A DNA stretch of 64,000 bases from Gammaproteobacteria bacterium. Lineage in GTDB: Bacteria; Pseudomonadota; Gammaproteobacteria; JACKNK01. The DNA lies in assembly GCA_024234895.1 (NCBI GenBank), contig JACKNJ010000003.1:248001-312000 (forward strand), read 5' to 3'. Within the stretch, counting starts at the first letter, position 1; each line of letters begins with the position of its first letter. Below the pieces are notes generated by a model, which saw only the letters and a list, made by a program, of their open reading frames with translations, was not told where the DNA came from and did not search any database. Position numbers and translations under genes: made by a program. Positions 21,391-30,753 of this stretch are shown here, in pieces.

Positions 21391-22029
21391 ATGCCGAAGT
21401 CCTTTTTTCTGTCAACGCCCATGAAGCCCGTTTACGCGGCTTGCCTGGGCAGCCTCGCATTGCTGTGGCTGGCGCCAGCCGGCGTGACCGCGAAGGACAA
21501 CCCGCTGATCTACGAACCCGGCAAGGACGAGCAGTTTTACGAGAAGGGTGTGGAATACCAGGAAGCTGGGCCCTGGAAGGAGGCCAAGTCCGAATTGCCG
21601 CCGTACCCGGATGATGGCGACCTGATTGAATTGCCCGAAGTGTCGGCGCGTGATCGCTTCACCTACTTCATCGACAAAAAGCACCTGGTCGTGTCTGAAG
21701 ACAAGGTCGTCCATTACACGATCGTCGCGGAATCGGAGACGGGCGCGCGCAACGTGTTCTTCGAAGGCATCCGGTGCGACCAGGGTATGTACAAGGTGTA
21801 CGGCTTTGGCAGCTCCGACGGCAAGGTGTCCGCGATGCGCAACCCGTCCTGGAAATACATTGCGTCGCGGGCGCAGCGTTACCGCCGTGATCTGTACAGC
21901 TTCTTTGTCTGTGACAGCTATGGTTTCCCGCTCGCGAGCGAGCACGTGATCGAACGTTTGAAGACCGGGGAAGCCGTGGGCGGTTCGGGACGCGGCGGTT
22001 TGCTGGGCGGCGAGCGGGGAGGTTGGTGA
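21391..22029 (+). CDS. CNP1-like exported protein
   Basis: 212 residues from ATG 21391 (GGAG at 21380-21383); a second ATG at 21421 would also leave a signal peptide. Hydrophobic export signal about residues 15-30, ending APAGVTAKD. The mature part has FTYFIDKKHLVVSEDKVVHY, then ARNVFFEGIRCDQGMYKVYG and the closing region MRNPSWKYI. This pattern resembles the CNP1 (cryptic neisserial protein 1) family, whose function is unknown. Gly-rich C-terminal tail. It ends 4 nt before parE. Confidence 0.65.
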   Translation: MPKSFFLSTPMKPVYAACLGSLALLWLAPAGVTAKDNPLIYEPGKDEQFYEKGVEYQEAGPWKEAKSELPPYPDDGDLIELPEVSARDRFTYFIDKKHLVVSEDKVVHYTIVAESETGARNVFFEGIRCDQGMYKVYGFGSSDGKVSAMRNPSWKYIASRAQRYRRDLYSFFVCDSYGFPLASEHVIERLKTGEAVGGSGRGGLLGGERGGW

Positions 22030-22033
22030 GCCG

Positions 22034-23920
22034 ATGGCCGCGAACGAATACGACGCGTCATCGATCGAGATCCTCAGCGGTCTCGACCCGGTCAAACGCC
22101 GACCGGGCATGTACACCGATACCACCCGCCCGAATCACCTTGCCCAGGAAGTCATCGACAACAGCGTCGACGAGGCGCTGGCAGGCCACGCAAAGCGTAT
22201 CGACGTCACGCTGTTCAAGGACGGTTCGCTGGAGGTCCGCGACGACGGGCGCGGCATGCCGGTCGATCTGCATCCCGAGGAAGGCGTGCCCGGCGTCGAG
22301 GTCATCCTGACCAAGCTGCACGCCGGCGGTAAGTTTTCCAACAAGAACTACCAGTTCTCCGGCGGTTTGCACGGCGTCGGCGTGTCGGTGGTGAACGCGC
22401 TGTCCAAGCACCTGGAGGTTTGGGTGCGGCGCGACGGCCACGAATACAACATCGCCTTCAAGGATGGCCACAAGGTCTCCGATCTGGAGGAGGTGGGCAC
22501 CGTCGGCAAGCGCAACACCGGCACCACGGTGCGGTTCTGGCCGAACGACGGCTATTTCGATTCGCCGAAGTTCTCGGTCTCAAGGCTGCGCCACGTGCTG
22601 CGCGCCAAGGCGGTGCTCTGCCCGGGCCTGCTGGTCACGCTCGGCGAGGAGGGCGGCGAGACGCAGGAATGGTGTTACCAGGGTGGCCTCGCCGATTACC
22701 TGTCGACCGAATTGGTCGATATTCCGACGCTGCCTGCGGAGCCGTTCACCGGTAGCATGCAGTCCGCGCACGAGGCCGCCGACTGGGCCGTCTGCTGGCT
22801 GCCCGAGGGTGGCGAGGCGGTCGGCGAGAGCTATGTGAACCTGATTCCGACCGCGCAGGGCGGCACCCACGTCAACGGCCTGCGTTCCGGCCTGACCGAC
22901 GCGGTGCGCGAATTCTGCGACTTCCGCAATCTGGTCCCGCGCGGCATCAAGCTGGCCCCGGAGGACATCTGGGACAAGGTCGCCTTCGTGCTGTCGGTGA
23001 AGCTGGAGGACCCGCAGTTCTCCGGCCAGACCAAGGAGCGCCTGTCCTCGCGCGAATGCGCGCCGTTCGTGTCCGGCGTGGTCAAGGACGCCTTCAGCCT
23101 GTATCTGAATCAGCACACCGAGATCGGCGAGGCGCTGGCCGAACTGGTCATTGCCAATGCCCAGAAGCGCCAGCGCGCCGGCAAGAAGGTCGCGCGCAAG
23201 AAGGTCACCAGCGGCCCGGCGCTGCCCGGCAAGCTGGCCGACTGTTCCGGCCTCGATGTCACGCGCGGCGAGTTGTTCCTGGTCGAGGGCGATTCCGCCG
23301 GCGGTTCCGCCAAGCAGGCGCGCGACCGCGAATTCCAGGCGGTCATGCCCTTGCGCGGCAAGATCCTGAACACCTGGGAGGTCGACCCGACCGAGGTGCT
23401 GGCCTCCAAGGAAGTCCACGACATCTCGGTCGCCATCGGCGTCGATCCGGGTGCCGACGACATCTCCGGGCTGCGTTACGGCAAGGTCTGCATCCTCGCC
23501 GACGCGGATTCCGACGGTGCCCACATCGCCACCTTGTTATGTGCGCTGTTCCTGAAGCACTTTCGTCCGGTCGTGGCCGCCGGTCACGTGTTCGTGGCGA
23601 TGCCGCCGCTGTACCGCATCGACGTCGGCAAGGAGGTCTATTACGCCCTCGACGACGCCGAGAAGCAGGGCGTGCTCGACCGCATCCACGCCGAGGGCAG
23701 GAAGGGCAAGGTCAACGTGCAGCGCTTCAAGGGCCTCGGCGAGATGAACCCGATGCAATTGCGCGAGACCACCATGGCGCGCGACACCCGCCGGCTGGTG
23801 CAACTCACCATCGATGCCGAGGATGACGCCGACCAGATCATGGACATGCTGCTCGCCAAGAAGCGCGCCGGCGATCGCAAGACCTGGCTGGAAGCCAAGG
23901 GCGATCTGGCGGAGGTCTGA
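22034..23920 (+). CDS. parE: DNA topoisomerase IV subunit B
   Basis: ATPase subunit of topoisomerase IV, which decatenates daughter chromosomes. 628 residues, near the E. coli 630. GHKL ATPase region: EVIDNSVDEALAGHA, DDGRGMPVD and GGLHGVGVSVVNALS. TOPRIM domain: LVEGDSAGGSAKQARDR near residue 412 and ILADADSDGAHIATLL near 485. parC lies 620 nt downstream, separated by a small membrane protein gene and repeats. Confidence 0.96.
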   Translation: MAANEYDASSIEILSGLDPVKRRPGMYTDTTRPNHLAQEVIDNSVDEALAGHAKRIDVTLFKDGSLEVRDDGRGMPVDLHPEEGVPGVEVILTKLHAGGKFSNKNYQFSGGLHGVGVSVVNALSKHLEVWVRRDGHEYNIAFKDGHKVSDLEEVGTVGKRNTGTTVRFWPNDGYFDSPKFSVSRLRHVLRAKAVLCPGLLVTLGEEGGETQEWCYQGGLADYLSTELVDIPTLPAEPFTGSMQSAHEAADWAVCWLPEGGEAVGESYVNLIPTAQGGTHVNGLRSGLTDAVREFCDFRNLVPRGIKLAPEDIWDKVAFVLSVKLEDPQFSGQTKERLSSRECAPFVSGVVKDAFSLYLNQHTEIGEALAELVIANAQKRQRAGKKVARKKVTSGPALPGKLADCSGLDVTRGELFLVEGDSAGGSAKQARDREFQAVMPLRGKILNTWEVDPTEVLASKEVHDISVAIGVDPGADDISGLRYGKVCILADADSDGAHIATLLCALFLKHFRPVVAAGHVFVAMPPLYRIDVGKEVYYALDDAEKQGVLDRIHAEGRKGKVNVQRFKGLGEMNPMQLRETTMARDTRRLVQLTIDAEDDADQIMDMLLAKKRAGDRKTWLEAKGDLAEV

Positions 23921-23939
23921 TGCATGTGCCGGGCGTCGC

Positions 23940-23981
23940 TTAGCCGCGAATTTCGCGAATCACCGCGAATGCGCGCAAATG
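23940..23981. repeat. Intergenic repeat family F, left copy
   Basis: Begins TTAGCCGCGAATTTCGCGAA and continues ATCACCGCGAATGCGCGCAA. The reverse complement of a close relative lies at 24490-24530. The two bracket the small membrane protein gene between parE and parC. A related TCGCGGCTAA end occurs at 46431-46440. Confidence 0.6.
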
Positions 23982-23982
23982 A

Positions 23983-24393
23983 ATGGCATGGCGTGACGTG
24001 ATGCAGGATCTGCCGAACATTTTCGATGGCTGGGTCGGGTTTCTGACCTTCCAGGTTTTCGTCACCCCGGCGGTTCTGGTCGTTATCTACTACCTCGGTG
24101 CTCTGGCCGGGCCGTGGCTGACCGCGCGCCTGGTCGGCGTGATCCGCCGCGACGGCGCAGAGGCCCTTGCCAAGGCCGAAGCGCAACTCGAGCGCAACCC
24201 GGAATGGCTTTCCAATGAACATCGTCCGGCGGAACCCCTGCGGGTTCCTCCCTACGCCAGTGGCTGGCGTCTCTGGCTCATCGGCCTCGTGCTGCTTGTG
24301 CTGCTCGAATTGAGCTGGCGCATGTTGTTCGAGTTCCTGATCGCCTTCTTCGACATGCACGACGCGCTGATCGCGATCCGGAATCAGGGTTAG
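23983..24393 (+). CDS. Small membrane protein, possibly DUF4282-like
   Basis: 136 residues, or 130 from the next ATG at 24001; neither has a clear Shine-Dalgarno. Two hydrophobic segments at about residues 22-45 and 93-118, separated by a soluble loop with a basic, Glu-rich helix. The layout (FLTFQVFVTPAVLVVIYYLG at the start, LELSWRMLFEFLIAFFDMHD at the end) recalls DUF4282 proteins of unknown function. It is bracketed by inverted copies of repeat family F and interrupts parE-parC. Confidence 0.55.
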   Translation: MAWRDVMQDLPNIFDGWVGFLTFQVFVTPAVLVVIYYLGALAGPWLTARLVGVIRRDGAEALAKAEAQLERNPEWLSNEHRPAEPLRVPPYASGWRLWLIGLVLLVLLELSWRMLFEFLIAFFDMHDALIAIRNQG

Positions 24394-24420
24394 CCGCCGA
24401 TGTGCAGGATTGTTCCGCGT

Positions 24421-24476
24421 GTAGGAGCGGCTTCCCTCTTCTTTCAGGCGCCGATCGCGGCTGAAGCCGCTCCTAC
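24421..24476. repeat. REP family A palindrome
   Basis: GTAGGAGCGGCTTC (24421-24434) is matched by GAAGCCGCTCCTAC (24463-24476) around a 28-nt middle containing GATCGCGGCT. Other copies: 48573-48623 and 49741-49814. Confidence 0.8.
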
Positions 24477-24489
24477 GTTCACCCTATCC

Positions 24490-24530
24490 GTTTGCGAATA
24501 TTTGCGGTGATTTGCGCAATTTGCGGCTAA
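24490..24530. repeat. Intergenic repeat family F, right copy
   Basis: Inverted relative of the copy at 23940-23981, ending in TTGCGGCTAA. It lies 14 nt before parC. Confidence 0.6.
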
Positions 24531-24543
24531 AGAAGCTCCCTAA

Positions 24544-26790
24544 ATGACAATCGATCTAGACGACATCGAGCGCCTGCCGCTCAAGGAATACACCGAGAAG
24601 GCGTACCTGGATTACTCCATGTACGTCATTTTGGATCGCGCCCTGCCGCACATCGGCGACGGGCTCAAGCCGGTCCAGCGCCGCATCGTCTACGCGATGA
24701 GCGAGCTGGGTCTGTCCTCGATCTCCAAGTACAAGAAGTCGGCGCGCACCGTCGGCGACGTGCTCGGCAAGTTCCACCCGCACGGCGACAGCGCCTGCTA
24801 CGAAGCCATGGTGCTGATGGCGCAGTCGTTCAGTTATCGCTATCCGCTGATCGACGGCCAGGGCAACTGGGGCTCGCCGGACGACCCCAAGTCGTTCGCG
24901 GCGATGCGCTACACCGAAGCCAAGCTGACCCGATACGCGGAACTGTTGCTGTCCGAGCTGGGTCAGGGCACGGTCGACTGGCAGGCCAATTTCGACGGCA
25001 CGCTGCAGGAGCCCGTGACCCTGCCGGCGCGGGTGCCCAACGTGCTGCTCAACGGCTCCACCGGCATCGCGGTCGGCATGGCCACCGACATCCCGCCGCA
25101 CAACCTGCGCGAAGTCGTGAACGCCTGCGTGACCCTGCTCGACGATCCGGGTGCCGGCCTCGATGACCTCTGCGAGCACATCCGGGGCCCGGATTACCCG
25201 ACCGACGCCGAGATCGTCACCCCCCGCGAGGACATCCTGAAGATGTACGCGACCGGCAACGGCAGCGTGCGCATGCGTGCCCGTTACGAGCGCGAGGACG
25301 CCGACATCGTCATCACCGCGCTGCCGCATCAGACCTCCGGCGCCAAGGTGCTGGAGCAGATCGCCGCGCAGATGCAGGCCAAGAAGCTGCCGCTGGTCGA
25401 GGACCTGCGCGACGAATCCGATCACGAGAACCCGACCCGTCTGGTCATCGTGCCGCGCAGCAACCGCGTCAATGCCGCCGCGTTGATGGATCATCTGTTC
25501 GCGACCACCGATCTGGAACGCAGCTACCGCGTCAACCTGAACATGATCGGGCTCGATGGTCGCCCGCGCGTGAAGCCGCTCTACGACATCCTGGTCGAGT
25601 GGCTGGAATACCGCACCGCGACCGTCCGCCGCCGCCTCGAATACCGTCTCGACAAGGTCGAGAAGCGCCTGCACATCCTCGAAGGCCTGCTGATCGCGTA
25701 CCTGAACCTGGATGAGGTCATCCGCATCATCCGCACCGAGGACGAGCCCAAGCCGGTGCTGATGGAGACCTTCGGCATCACCGACATCCAGGCCGAGGCC
25801 ATCCTCGAAACCAAGCTGCGCCATCTCGCCAAGCTCGAGGAGATGAAGATCCGTGGCGAGCAGGAAAAGCTCGAAGCCGAGCGCGATGAATTGCTCAAGA
25901 TCCTCGGCTCCAACGCCAAACTGAAGCGCCTGGTGCGCAAGGAACTGCTGGAAGACGCTGAGAAATACGGTGACGAGCGGCGCTCGCCGCTGGTCGAGCG
26001 CGCCGCCGCGCAGGCCCTGGACGAGACCGCACTGATGCCCAGCGAACCGCTCACCGTGGTGCTCTCGCGGATGGGCTGGGTGCGCGCCGCCAAGGGGCAC
26101 GACTTCGACGTCGAATCGCTGAGTTACAAGGCCGGCGACGGCTTCCTCGCCGCCGCCAGGGTGCGCAGCAACCAGCAGGTCGTATTCCTCGATTCGACCG
26201 GGCGCGCCTACACGCTGCCCGCCAACAGCTTCCCGTCCGCGCGTGGCCAAGGCGAGCCCTTGACCGGTCGCCTGAGCCCGCCATCGGGCGCCGAATTCGT
26301 CGCCGTGATCGGCGGCGACAACGACAGTGACTGGCTGCTCGCCAGCGATGCCGGTTACGGCTTCCTGACCAAGTTCGCCGAGATGACCGGCAAGCAGAAG
26401 GCCGGCAAGGCGGTGCTGAGTCTCCCTGATAACGCTCGCGTGCTGACGCCGATTCCGGTCGCCCAGCGCGACGGTGCCCGCGTTGTCGCGGTGTCCAGTC
26501 TCGGCCACCTGCTGGTGTTCCCGCTGGCCGAACTGCCCGAGCTGTCCAAGGGCAAGGGCAACAAGATCATCGGCATCCCGAACCCGAAGGCGAAGTCGCG
26601 GGAAGAGATCATGGTCGGTTTGGTTGCCGTGTCCGAAGGTGGTTCAGCCCGGGTGTTGTCCGGCAAGCGCCATCTCAACCTGAAGCCGTCCGATCTGGAC
26701 CAGTACGCCGGTGAGCGCGCCCGCCGCGGCAATCTGTTGCCGCGCGGTTTCCGCAACGTGACCGGCCTCGAAATCGATCAGGAATCCTGA
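24544..26790 (+). CDS. parC: DNA topoisomerase IV subunit A
   Basis: DNA-cleaving subunit of topoisomerase IV. 748 residues, close to the E. coli 752. The quinolone-resistance region reads [13 protein letters not shown]. The active-site Tyr is in [20 protein letters not shown] near residue 120. The C-terminal beta-propeller is weakly conserved, with blades recognisable at [12 protein letters not shown] and [13 protein letters not shown]. Start at [16 protein letters not shown]. Confidence 0.96.
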   Translation: MTIDLDDIERLPLKEYTEKAYLDYSMYVILDRALPHIGDGLKPVQRRIVYAMSELGLSSISKYKKSARTVGDVLGKFHPHGDSACYEAMVLMAQSFSYRYPLIDGQGNWGSPDDPKSFAAMRYTEAKLTRYAELLLSELGQGTVDWQANFDGTLQEPVTLPARVPNVLLNGSTGIAVGMATDIPPHNLREVVNACVTLLDDPGAGLDDLCEHIRGPDYPTDAEIVTPREDILKMYATGNGSVRMRARYEREDADIVITALPHQTSGAKVLEQIAAQMQAKKLPLVEDLRDESDHENPTRLVIVPRSNRVNAAALMDHLFATTDLERSYRVNLNMIGLDGRPRVKPLYDILVEWLEYRTATVRRRLEYRLDKVEKRLHILEGLLIAYLNLDEVIRIIRTEDEPKPVLMETFGITDIQAEAILETKLRHLAKLEEMKIRGEQEKLEAERDELLKILGSNAKLKRLVRKELLEDAEKYGDERRSPLVERAAAQALDETALMPSEPLTVVLSRMGWVRAAKGHDFDVESLSYKAGDGFLAAARVRSNQQVVFLDSTGRAYTLPANSFPSARGQGEPLTGRLSPPSGAEFVAVIGGDNDSDWLLASDAGYGFLTKFAEMTGKQKAGKAVLSLPDNARVLTPIPVAQRDGARVVAVSSLGHLLVFPLAELPELSKGKGNKIIGIPNPKAKSREEIMVGLVAVSEGGSARVLSGKRHLNLKPSDLDQYAGERARRGNLLPRGFRNVTGLEIDQES

Positions 26791-26816
26791 CCGCTGCCCA
26801 AGGTAGCAGCGTTGGT

Positions 26817-26999
26817 TGTAGGCCGGTTTAAGGCGCATCGCGCCGTAGCCGGCTTGGTGCCTCGGTTTCATGCCTCAAGCCGGCAACGCTCGGCTTATGC
26901 CGGCCTTCATCCGGGTGCTGGGGTGCGTAGGGCGGAAGCCGCAGGCGTTCCGCGGAGCGGCGGCTGAATCCGGCGGAATGCCGTCGGCTTCCGCCCTAC
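26817..26999. repeat. Palindromic intergenic repeats between parC and the Pi transporter
   Basis: Two palindromic units in tandem. The first (about 26817-26905) opens GTAGGCCGG and closes GCCGGCCTT. The second, family C, opens GTAGGGCGGAAGCC (26927-26940) and closes GGCTTCCGCCCTAC (26986-26999). As folded RNA they could end convergent transcripts of parC and the transporter. Nothing else is seen in this gap. Confidence 0.65.
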
Positions 27000-27014
27000 C
27001 GCCGGTCCAGGGCG

Positions 27015-28583
27015 CTACGGCAACATCATCCCGCGGATCGTGAAGTACAGCATCGCCGCCATCAGGCCGGAGACCGGCACGGTGATGACCCAGGCGGCGG
27101 CGATCTTGAGCAGCGCCGACCGTTTGACCAGTTCACCGCGATAGACCTTCTTCAGGTCCTTGCGCTCCTTCTTGGTCAGGTCGGCCTGCGTCGTGTGCTG
27201 CTTGAGCGCTTCCAGCATCACGCCTTTTTCCTGTAACGGGGCGAGCTTGAAGCGCTCCATGAATTCCTCGACGACCTTGCGGTCCTCGCCCTGGTGGTGC
27301 TCCTCGATGGTCTCCACCATGCGCGCGTAGTTGGCCTTCAGGTATTCCCGCAGGAAGCCGACGCCGAACACCGCGCCGACCGCGATGTGCGTGGAACTGA
27401 CCGGCAGGCCGAGGTGCGAGGCGACGATGACCGTCAGCGCCGCCGCCAGCGCGATGCAGAAGGCGCGCATCTGGTCGAGTTCGGTGATCTCGGTGCCGAC
27501 GGTGCGGATCAGCTTGGGGCCGTACAGCGCCAGACCGATGGAGATGCCGATCGCGCCGACCAGCATGATCCACAGCGGGATCGGTGCCTTCTTGGCGATG
27601 TCACCGTGCAGGATGGCTTCGTTGATCGCCGCCAGCGGCCCGATCGCGTTGGCCACGTCGTTGGCGCCGTGCGCGAAGCTGAGCAGCGCGGCCGCGAACA
27701 CCAATGGCACGGTGAACAGCGCGTTCACGCCGCGCTTGCGGTTCTCCACGCTGATCGCCTTGCGACCGATCAGCCAGCGGGACAGCAGATAGACGCCGGC
27801 GGCGAGCAGCAGACCGATGCCGCTGGCGGTCAGGAAATCGGTCTTCCAGATCTGTTTCAGGCCCTTCATGACCAGATAGGTGCCGAAGGCCCAGGCCATC
27901 ACCGCGATCAGGATCGGCACCATCTTCTTGGCCGCCGCGATCATGTCGGACTGATAGGTGATGGTGCGCTTGATCAGGTACAGGAAGGCCGCCGCGATCA
28001 CGCCGCCGAGCACCGGCGAGATCACCCAGCTCGACGCGATCTGGCCCAGGGTCTCCCAGTTGGCGATGCCCCAGCCGCCCGCTGCGATGCCGGCGCCGAG
28101 TACGCCGCCGACGATGGAATGCGTGGTCGAAACCGGCGCGCCGATCGCGGTCGCCAAGTTCAGCCACAGCGCGCCGGCCAGCAGCGCGGCGGTCATCACC
28201 CAGATGAACACCTGTGTGTCGCCGATCGCGTCCGCGTTGATGATGCCGCCCTTGATCGTGCCGACCACGTCACCGCCGGCGATCAGCGCCCCGGAGGCCT
28301 CGAAGATGGCCGCGATCAGGATCGCGCCGGTCAGCGTCAGCGCGCGTGAACCGACCGCCGGGCCGACGTTGTTGGCGACGTCGTTGGCGCCGATGTTCAT
28401 CGCCATGTAGCCGCCGATCATCGCCGCGATCACCAGCTGGAAGCTGACCTCGCGCCCACTGCTGGAGACGTACAGCACGATGCCGACGATGAAGAGCAGG
28501 GCGAAACCGAGGCGGAACATTTCCCCGCGACTGGCCCAGGTGGCGTGTTCGAGTTCCGCGATTTTGGCGAGATCTTTGGACAT
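27015..28583 (-). CDS. PiT-family inorganic phosphate transporter
   Basis: Low-affinity phosphate (metal-phosphate) symporter of the inner membrane. 522 residues. The duplicated family signature is present: GANDVANNVGPAVGSRAL near residue 68 and GANDVANAIGPLAAI near 310. About ten hydrophobic helices, with a charged cytoplasmic insert at about 415-490 (EEHHQGEDRKVVEEF), then a final helix. No phoU-like gene adjoins it. Divergent from the dipeptidase gene. Confidence 0.9.
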   Translation of the reverse strand: MSKDLAKIAELEHATWASRGEMFRLGFALLFIVGIVLYVSSSGREVSFQLVIAAMIGGYMAMNIGANDVANNVGPAVGSRALTLTGAILIAAIFEASGALIAGGDVVGTIKGGIINADAIGDTQVFIWVMTAALLAGALWLNLATAIGAPVSTTHSIVGGVLGAGIAAGGWGIANWETLGQIASSWVISPVLGGVIAAAFLYLIKRTITYQSDMIAAAKKMVPILIAVMAWAFGTYLVMKGLKQIWKTDFLTASGIGLLLAAGVYLLSRWLIGRKAISVENRKRGVNALFTVPLVFAAALLSFAHGANDVANAIGPLAAINEAILHGDIAKKAPIPLWIMLVGAIGISIGLALYGPKLIRTVGTEITELDQMRAFCIALAAALTVIVASHLGLPVSSTHIAVGAVFGVGFLREYLKANYARMVETIEEHHQGEDRKVVEEFMERFKLAPLQEKGVMLEALKQHTTQADLTKKERKDLKKVYRGELVKRSALLKIAAAWVITVPVSGLMAAMLYFTIRGMMLP

Positions 28584-28660
28584 GCGGCATCCGCTCGGTG
28601 GTCAGAACGGCGCGCATTGTTTCATAAATGCTTCAGGTTTGTGACGAGGTGGGCGGCAAC

Positions 28661-29332
28661 ATGAACGGTGTTAGCCTTCTGCCGACCATGCCATCAAGCC
28701 CCCCGGAATCTTTCCCCATGTCATTGCCCGACGGCTTCGTCCACGCCCGTGAAACGGTGCCCGATCTGCACGAATCGATGGACTACGCCGGCCCGCACAA
28801 CTTCACCGGTCGGCCCGTGCCGGGCTACGCGCGCGGCGTGGTCGTGCTGACCCGGGAAGCCGCCTCGGCGTTGGCGAAGGCGCAGAAGGCCGCGATCGAG
28901 CGCGGGTTGCGCTTCAAGGTGTTCGATGCCTATCGCCCGCAGCGCGCGGTCGACGAATTCCTGCGCTGGATCCATGCGCAGGACGATGCGCGGCTGAAGG
29001 CCCTGTATTACCCGCAGGTCGACAAGTCGGAGCTGTTCGCGGCGGGGTATCTGGCCGAGCGTTCCGCACACAGTCGCGGCTCCACGCTCGACCTGACCTT
29101 ATGCGATGAGGGTGGTCGCGAGCTGGACATGGGCACCCGCTTCGATTTCTTCGGCCCGGAATCGTGGCCCGGGAGCGACGCCGTGACGGCAGAACAGAAG
29201 GCGAATCGGCGTCTGCTCGCCGACATCATGGTCGCCGCCGGCTTCCACGAACCGCACCCGCAGGAGTGGTGGCATTTCACTCTGCGCGACGAGCCGTATC
29301 CGGATACCTGGTTCGATTTTCCGGTGGTTTGA
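28661..29332 (+). CDS. D-alanyl-D-alanine dipeptidase (VanX/DdpX type)
   Basis: Zinc dipeptidase that splits D-Ala-D-Ala, for cell-wall recycling rather than vancomycin resistance in this setting. The zinc-site motif reads SAHSRGSTLDLTL, with catalytic EWWHFTL near the end; AYRPQRAVDEF matches the family Arg. ATG 28661 has a strong GAGGTGGG at 28646-28653 and gives 223 residues. ATG 28718 gives a more typical N-terminus but a weaker binding site. No signal peptide, so probably cytoplasmic. Confidence 0.85.
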   Translation: MNGVSLLPTMPSSPPESFPMSLPDGFVHARETVPDLHESMDYAGPHNFTGRPVPGYARGVVVLTREAASALAKAQKAAIERGLRFKVFDAYRPQRAVDEFLRWIHAQDDARLKALYYPQVDKSELFAAGYLAERSAHSRGSTLDLTLCDEGGRELDMGTRFDFFGPESWPGSDAVTAEQKANRRLLADIMVAAGFHEPHPQEWWHFTLRDEPYPDTWFDFPVV

Positions 29333-29351
29333 TCGGGACGCCCGGAACGCT

Positions 29352-29408
29352 GGCTTCGACTCCGCTCAGCCAGCGGATGGTGAGCGCTGGCTGAGCGGAG
29401 CCGAAGCC
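29352..29408. repeat. REP-like palindrome, family D
   Basis: GGCTTCGACTCCGCTCAGCC is mirrored by GGCTGAGCGGAGCCGAAGCC with an 8-nt centre. Single copy seen in the window, located just after the dipeptidase gene, where it may act as a terminator hairpin. Confidence 0.6.
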
Positions 29409-29446
29409 GGCCTGGCCCACCTCTCCGGCGCGGCTAAGCAAGTAGT

Positions 29447-29565
29447 CCGTAGGATGGGCAAAGGACCGCAGGGACGTGCCCATCGCGATTGGTGAGTGAA
29501 ACCCAAACGTTGGCGATGCCGGCAAGTCTTGCGATGGGCACGCTGGCGCTTTGCCCATCCTACGG
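29447..29565. repeat. REP family E, paired copy
   Basis: Left end CCGTAGGATGGGCAAAG, right end CTTTGCCCATCCTACGG, with inner ATGGGCAC-type half repeats (GTGCCCATCGCGA and GCGATGGGCACGC). A second copy of the same family lies at 47604-47720. Region 29333-29609 holds only families D and E. Confidence 0.75.
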
Positions 29566-29609
29566 TTGAGTCGCGCAGCCATATCCGCGCATCGCAAGCG
29601 CCGCCGGGC

Positions 29610-30743
29610 TTAGAAAACCCGCCCGGCCAGCTCGCGCAGCTTCCGCCAGAACGGCCCGCAGTCGGCGCGATCCCAATAGGCGTAGGCATTCGCGCCCAGC
29701 ACCGAGCGCAGCCACGCGAACAGGCTCAGCTCCTTCCCGCGCACCGCGCCCTGCGAAGAAAACGCGAAATACAGATCGCCGCCGAAATCGATCCACGCGG
29801 CGGGCCGTGCCTGTTCGGGCCGCTCGCGGTTGAGCAGGAAGCCGAGCATGTCGACGCCGGCGGCGAGCGCGATCGAGAACTGCGCCCACGGCCGCGCGTT
29901 GATCTCGATGAGGTGGTAGTGGCCGGTCTCCGGGTCGTGCAGGATCTCCAGCTCCGCGATGCCGAAGTAATCGAGATCGGCCATCGCCGCCAGCGCCATG
30001 TCGCGCGCTGCGGGCGCCTCCAGCGTGCGCACGTAACTGCCGGCCGCGCAGTGGTGCGGCAGCGGGCGCAGCTTCTCGGCGGTGACCACGCGGGTCTCGC
30101 CGTCCGCGCGGCGGGCGACGCCGATCGAGAACTGGCGCAGACCCACGACAAGCAGGGATTCGGTCACGACCGGTCGCACCCCGGCCTTGCGGAAGCGTTC
30201 CAGCACGATGGCGAGATCCTCGTCGTTGTGCAGTTCCATCGCCTTCGGCACGTCGCGTCCGGTGCCGTGCTGGGTTTCTTCCGGGCGGATCAGGATCGGG
30301 TATGCCGGCGGCGGCGACACCCGGGTCAGCGCGTCGTCGACCTCATAGGTGGTCGGCGTCGGGATGTCCTGCGCGCGACACCACCAGCCGCAGGCAGCCT
30401 TGTCGAGGCAGATGTCGAGCACGTCGTTGCCGGGATGCAGGATCAGGCCGACGGAGGCATCGAGCGCGTCCCGGTGCCGGCCCAGGAAGCGCAGCATGCG
30501 GTCGCCGTCGCAGACCAGCGCGCTGCCCGCCAGATCGGGCAACGCCCGCAGTGCCGCGAGCAGGGCGTCGTCATCGAATTCATCGACCGTGACGTGCGCG
30601 GCCAATTTCGAAAGACAGGCGATCTGCTCGTCCGCGCACAACACCGTGACCGGCAGGCCCAGCCGATGCGCGGCGCGGATCAGCGCCAGCGCGGTCAGGC
30701 TGCCGCCGAGGATGACCAGCCGGTCGATGTCGGAAGGGATCAT
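29610..30743 (-). CDS. ATP-grasp family ligase of unknown substrate
   Basis: 377 residues. N-terminal pre-ATP-grasp Rossmann-like part (LVILGGSLTALALIRAAHRL). ATP-grasp core from about residue 115: KAACGWWCRAQDIPTPTTYE, PILIRPEETQHGTG as the phosphate-binding lysine region equivalent, and metal-binding residues in LEILHDPETGHYHLIEINARPW near 270. Such enzymes join a carboxylate to an amine with ATP. It follows the PLP decarboxylase gene after 10 nt and is probably co-transcribed, so the decarboxylase product may be its amine substrate. The exact family is not recognised. Confidence 0.7.
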   Translation of the reverse strand: MIPSDIDRLVILGGSLTALALIRAAHRLGLPVTVLCADEQIACLSKLAAHVTVDEFDDDALLAALRALPDLAGSALVCDGDRMLRFLGRHRDALDASVGLILHPGNDVLDICLDKAACGWWCRAQDIPTPTTYEVDDALTRVSPPPAYPILIRPEETQHGTGRDVPKAMELHNDEDLAIVLERFRKAGVRPVVTESLLVVGLRQFSIGVARRADGETRVVTAEKLRPLPHHCAAGSYVRTLEAPAARDMALAAMADLDYFGIAELEILHDPETGHYHLIEINARPWAQFSIALAAGVDMLGFLLNRERPEQARPAAWIDFGGDLYFAFSSQGAVRGKELSLFAWLRSVLGANAYAYWDRADCGPFWRKLRELAGRVF

Positions 30744-30753
30744 GTGTCAGCGC

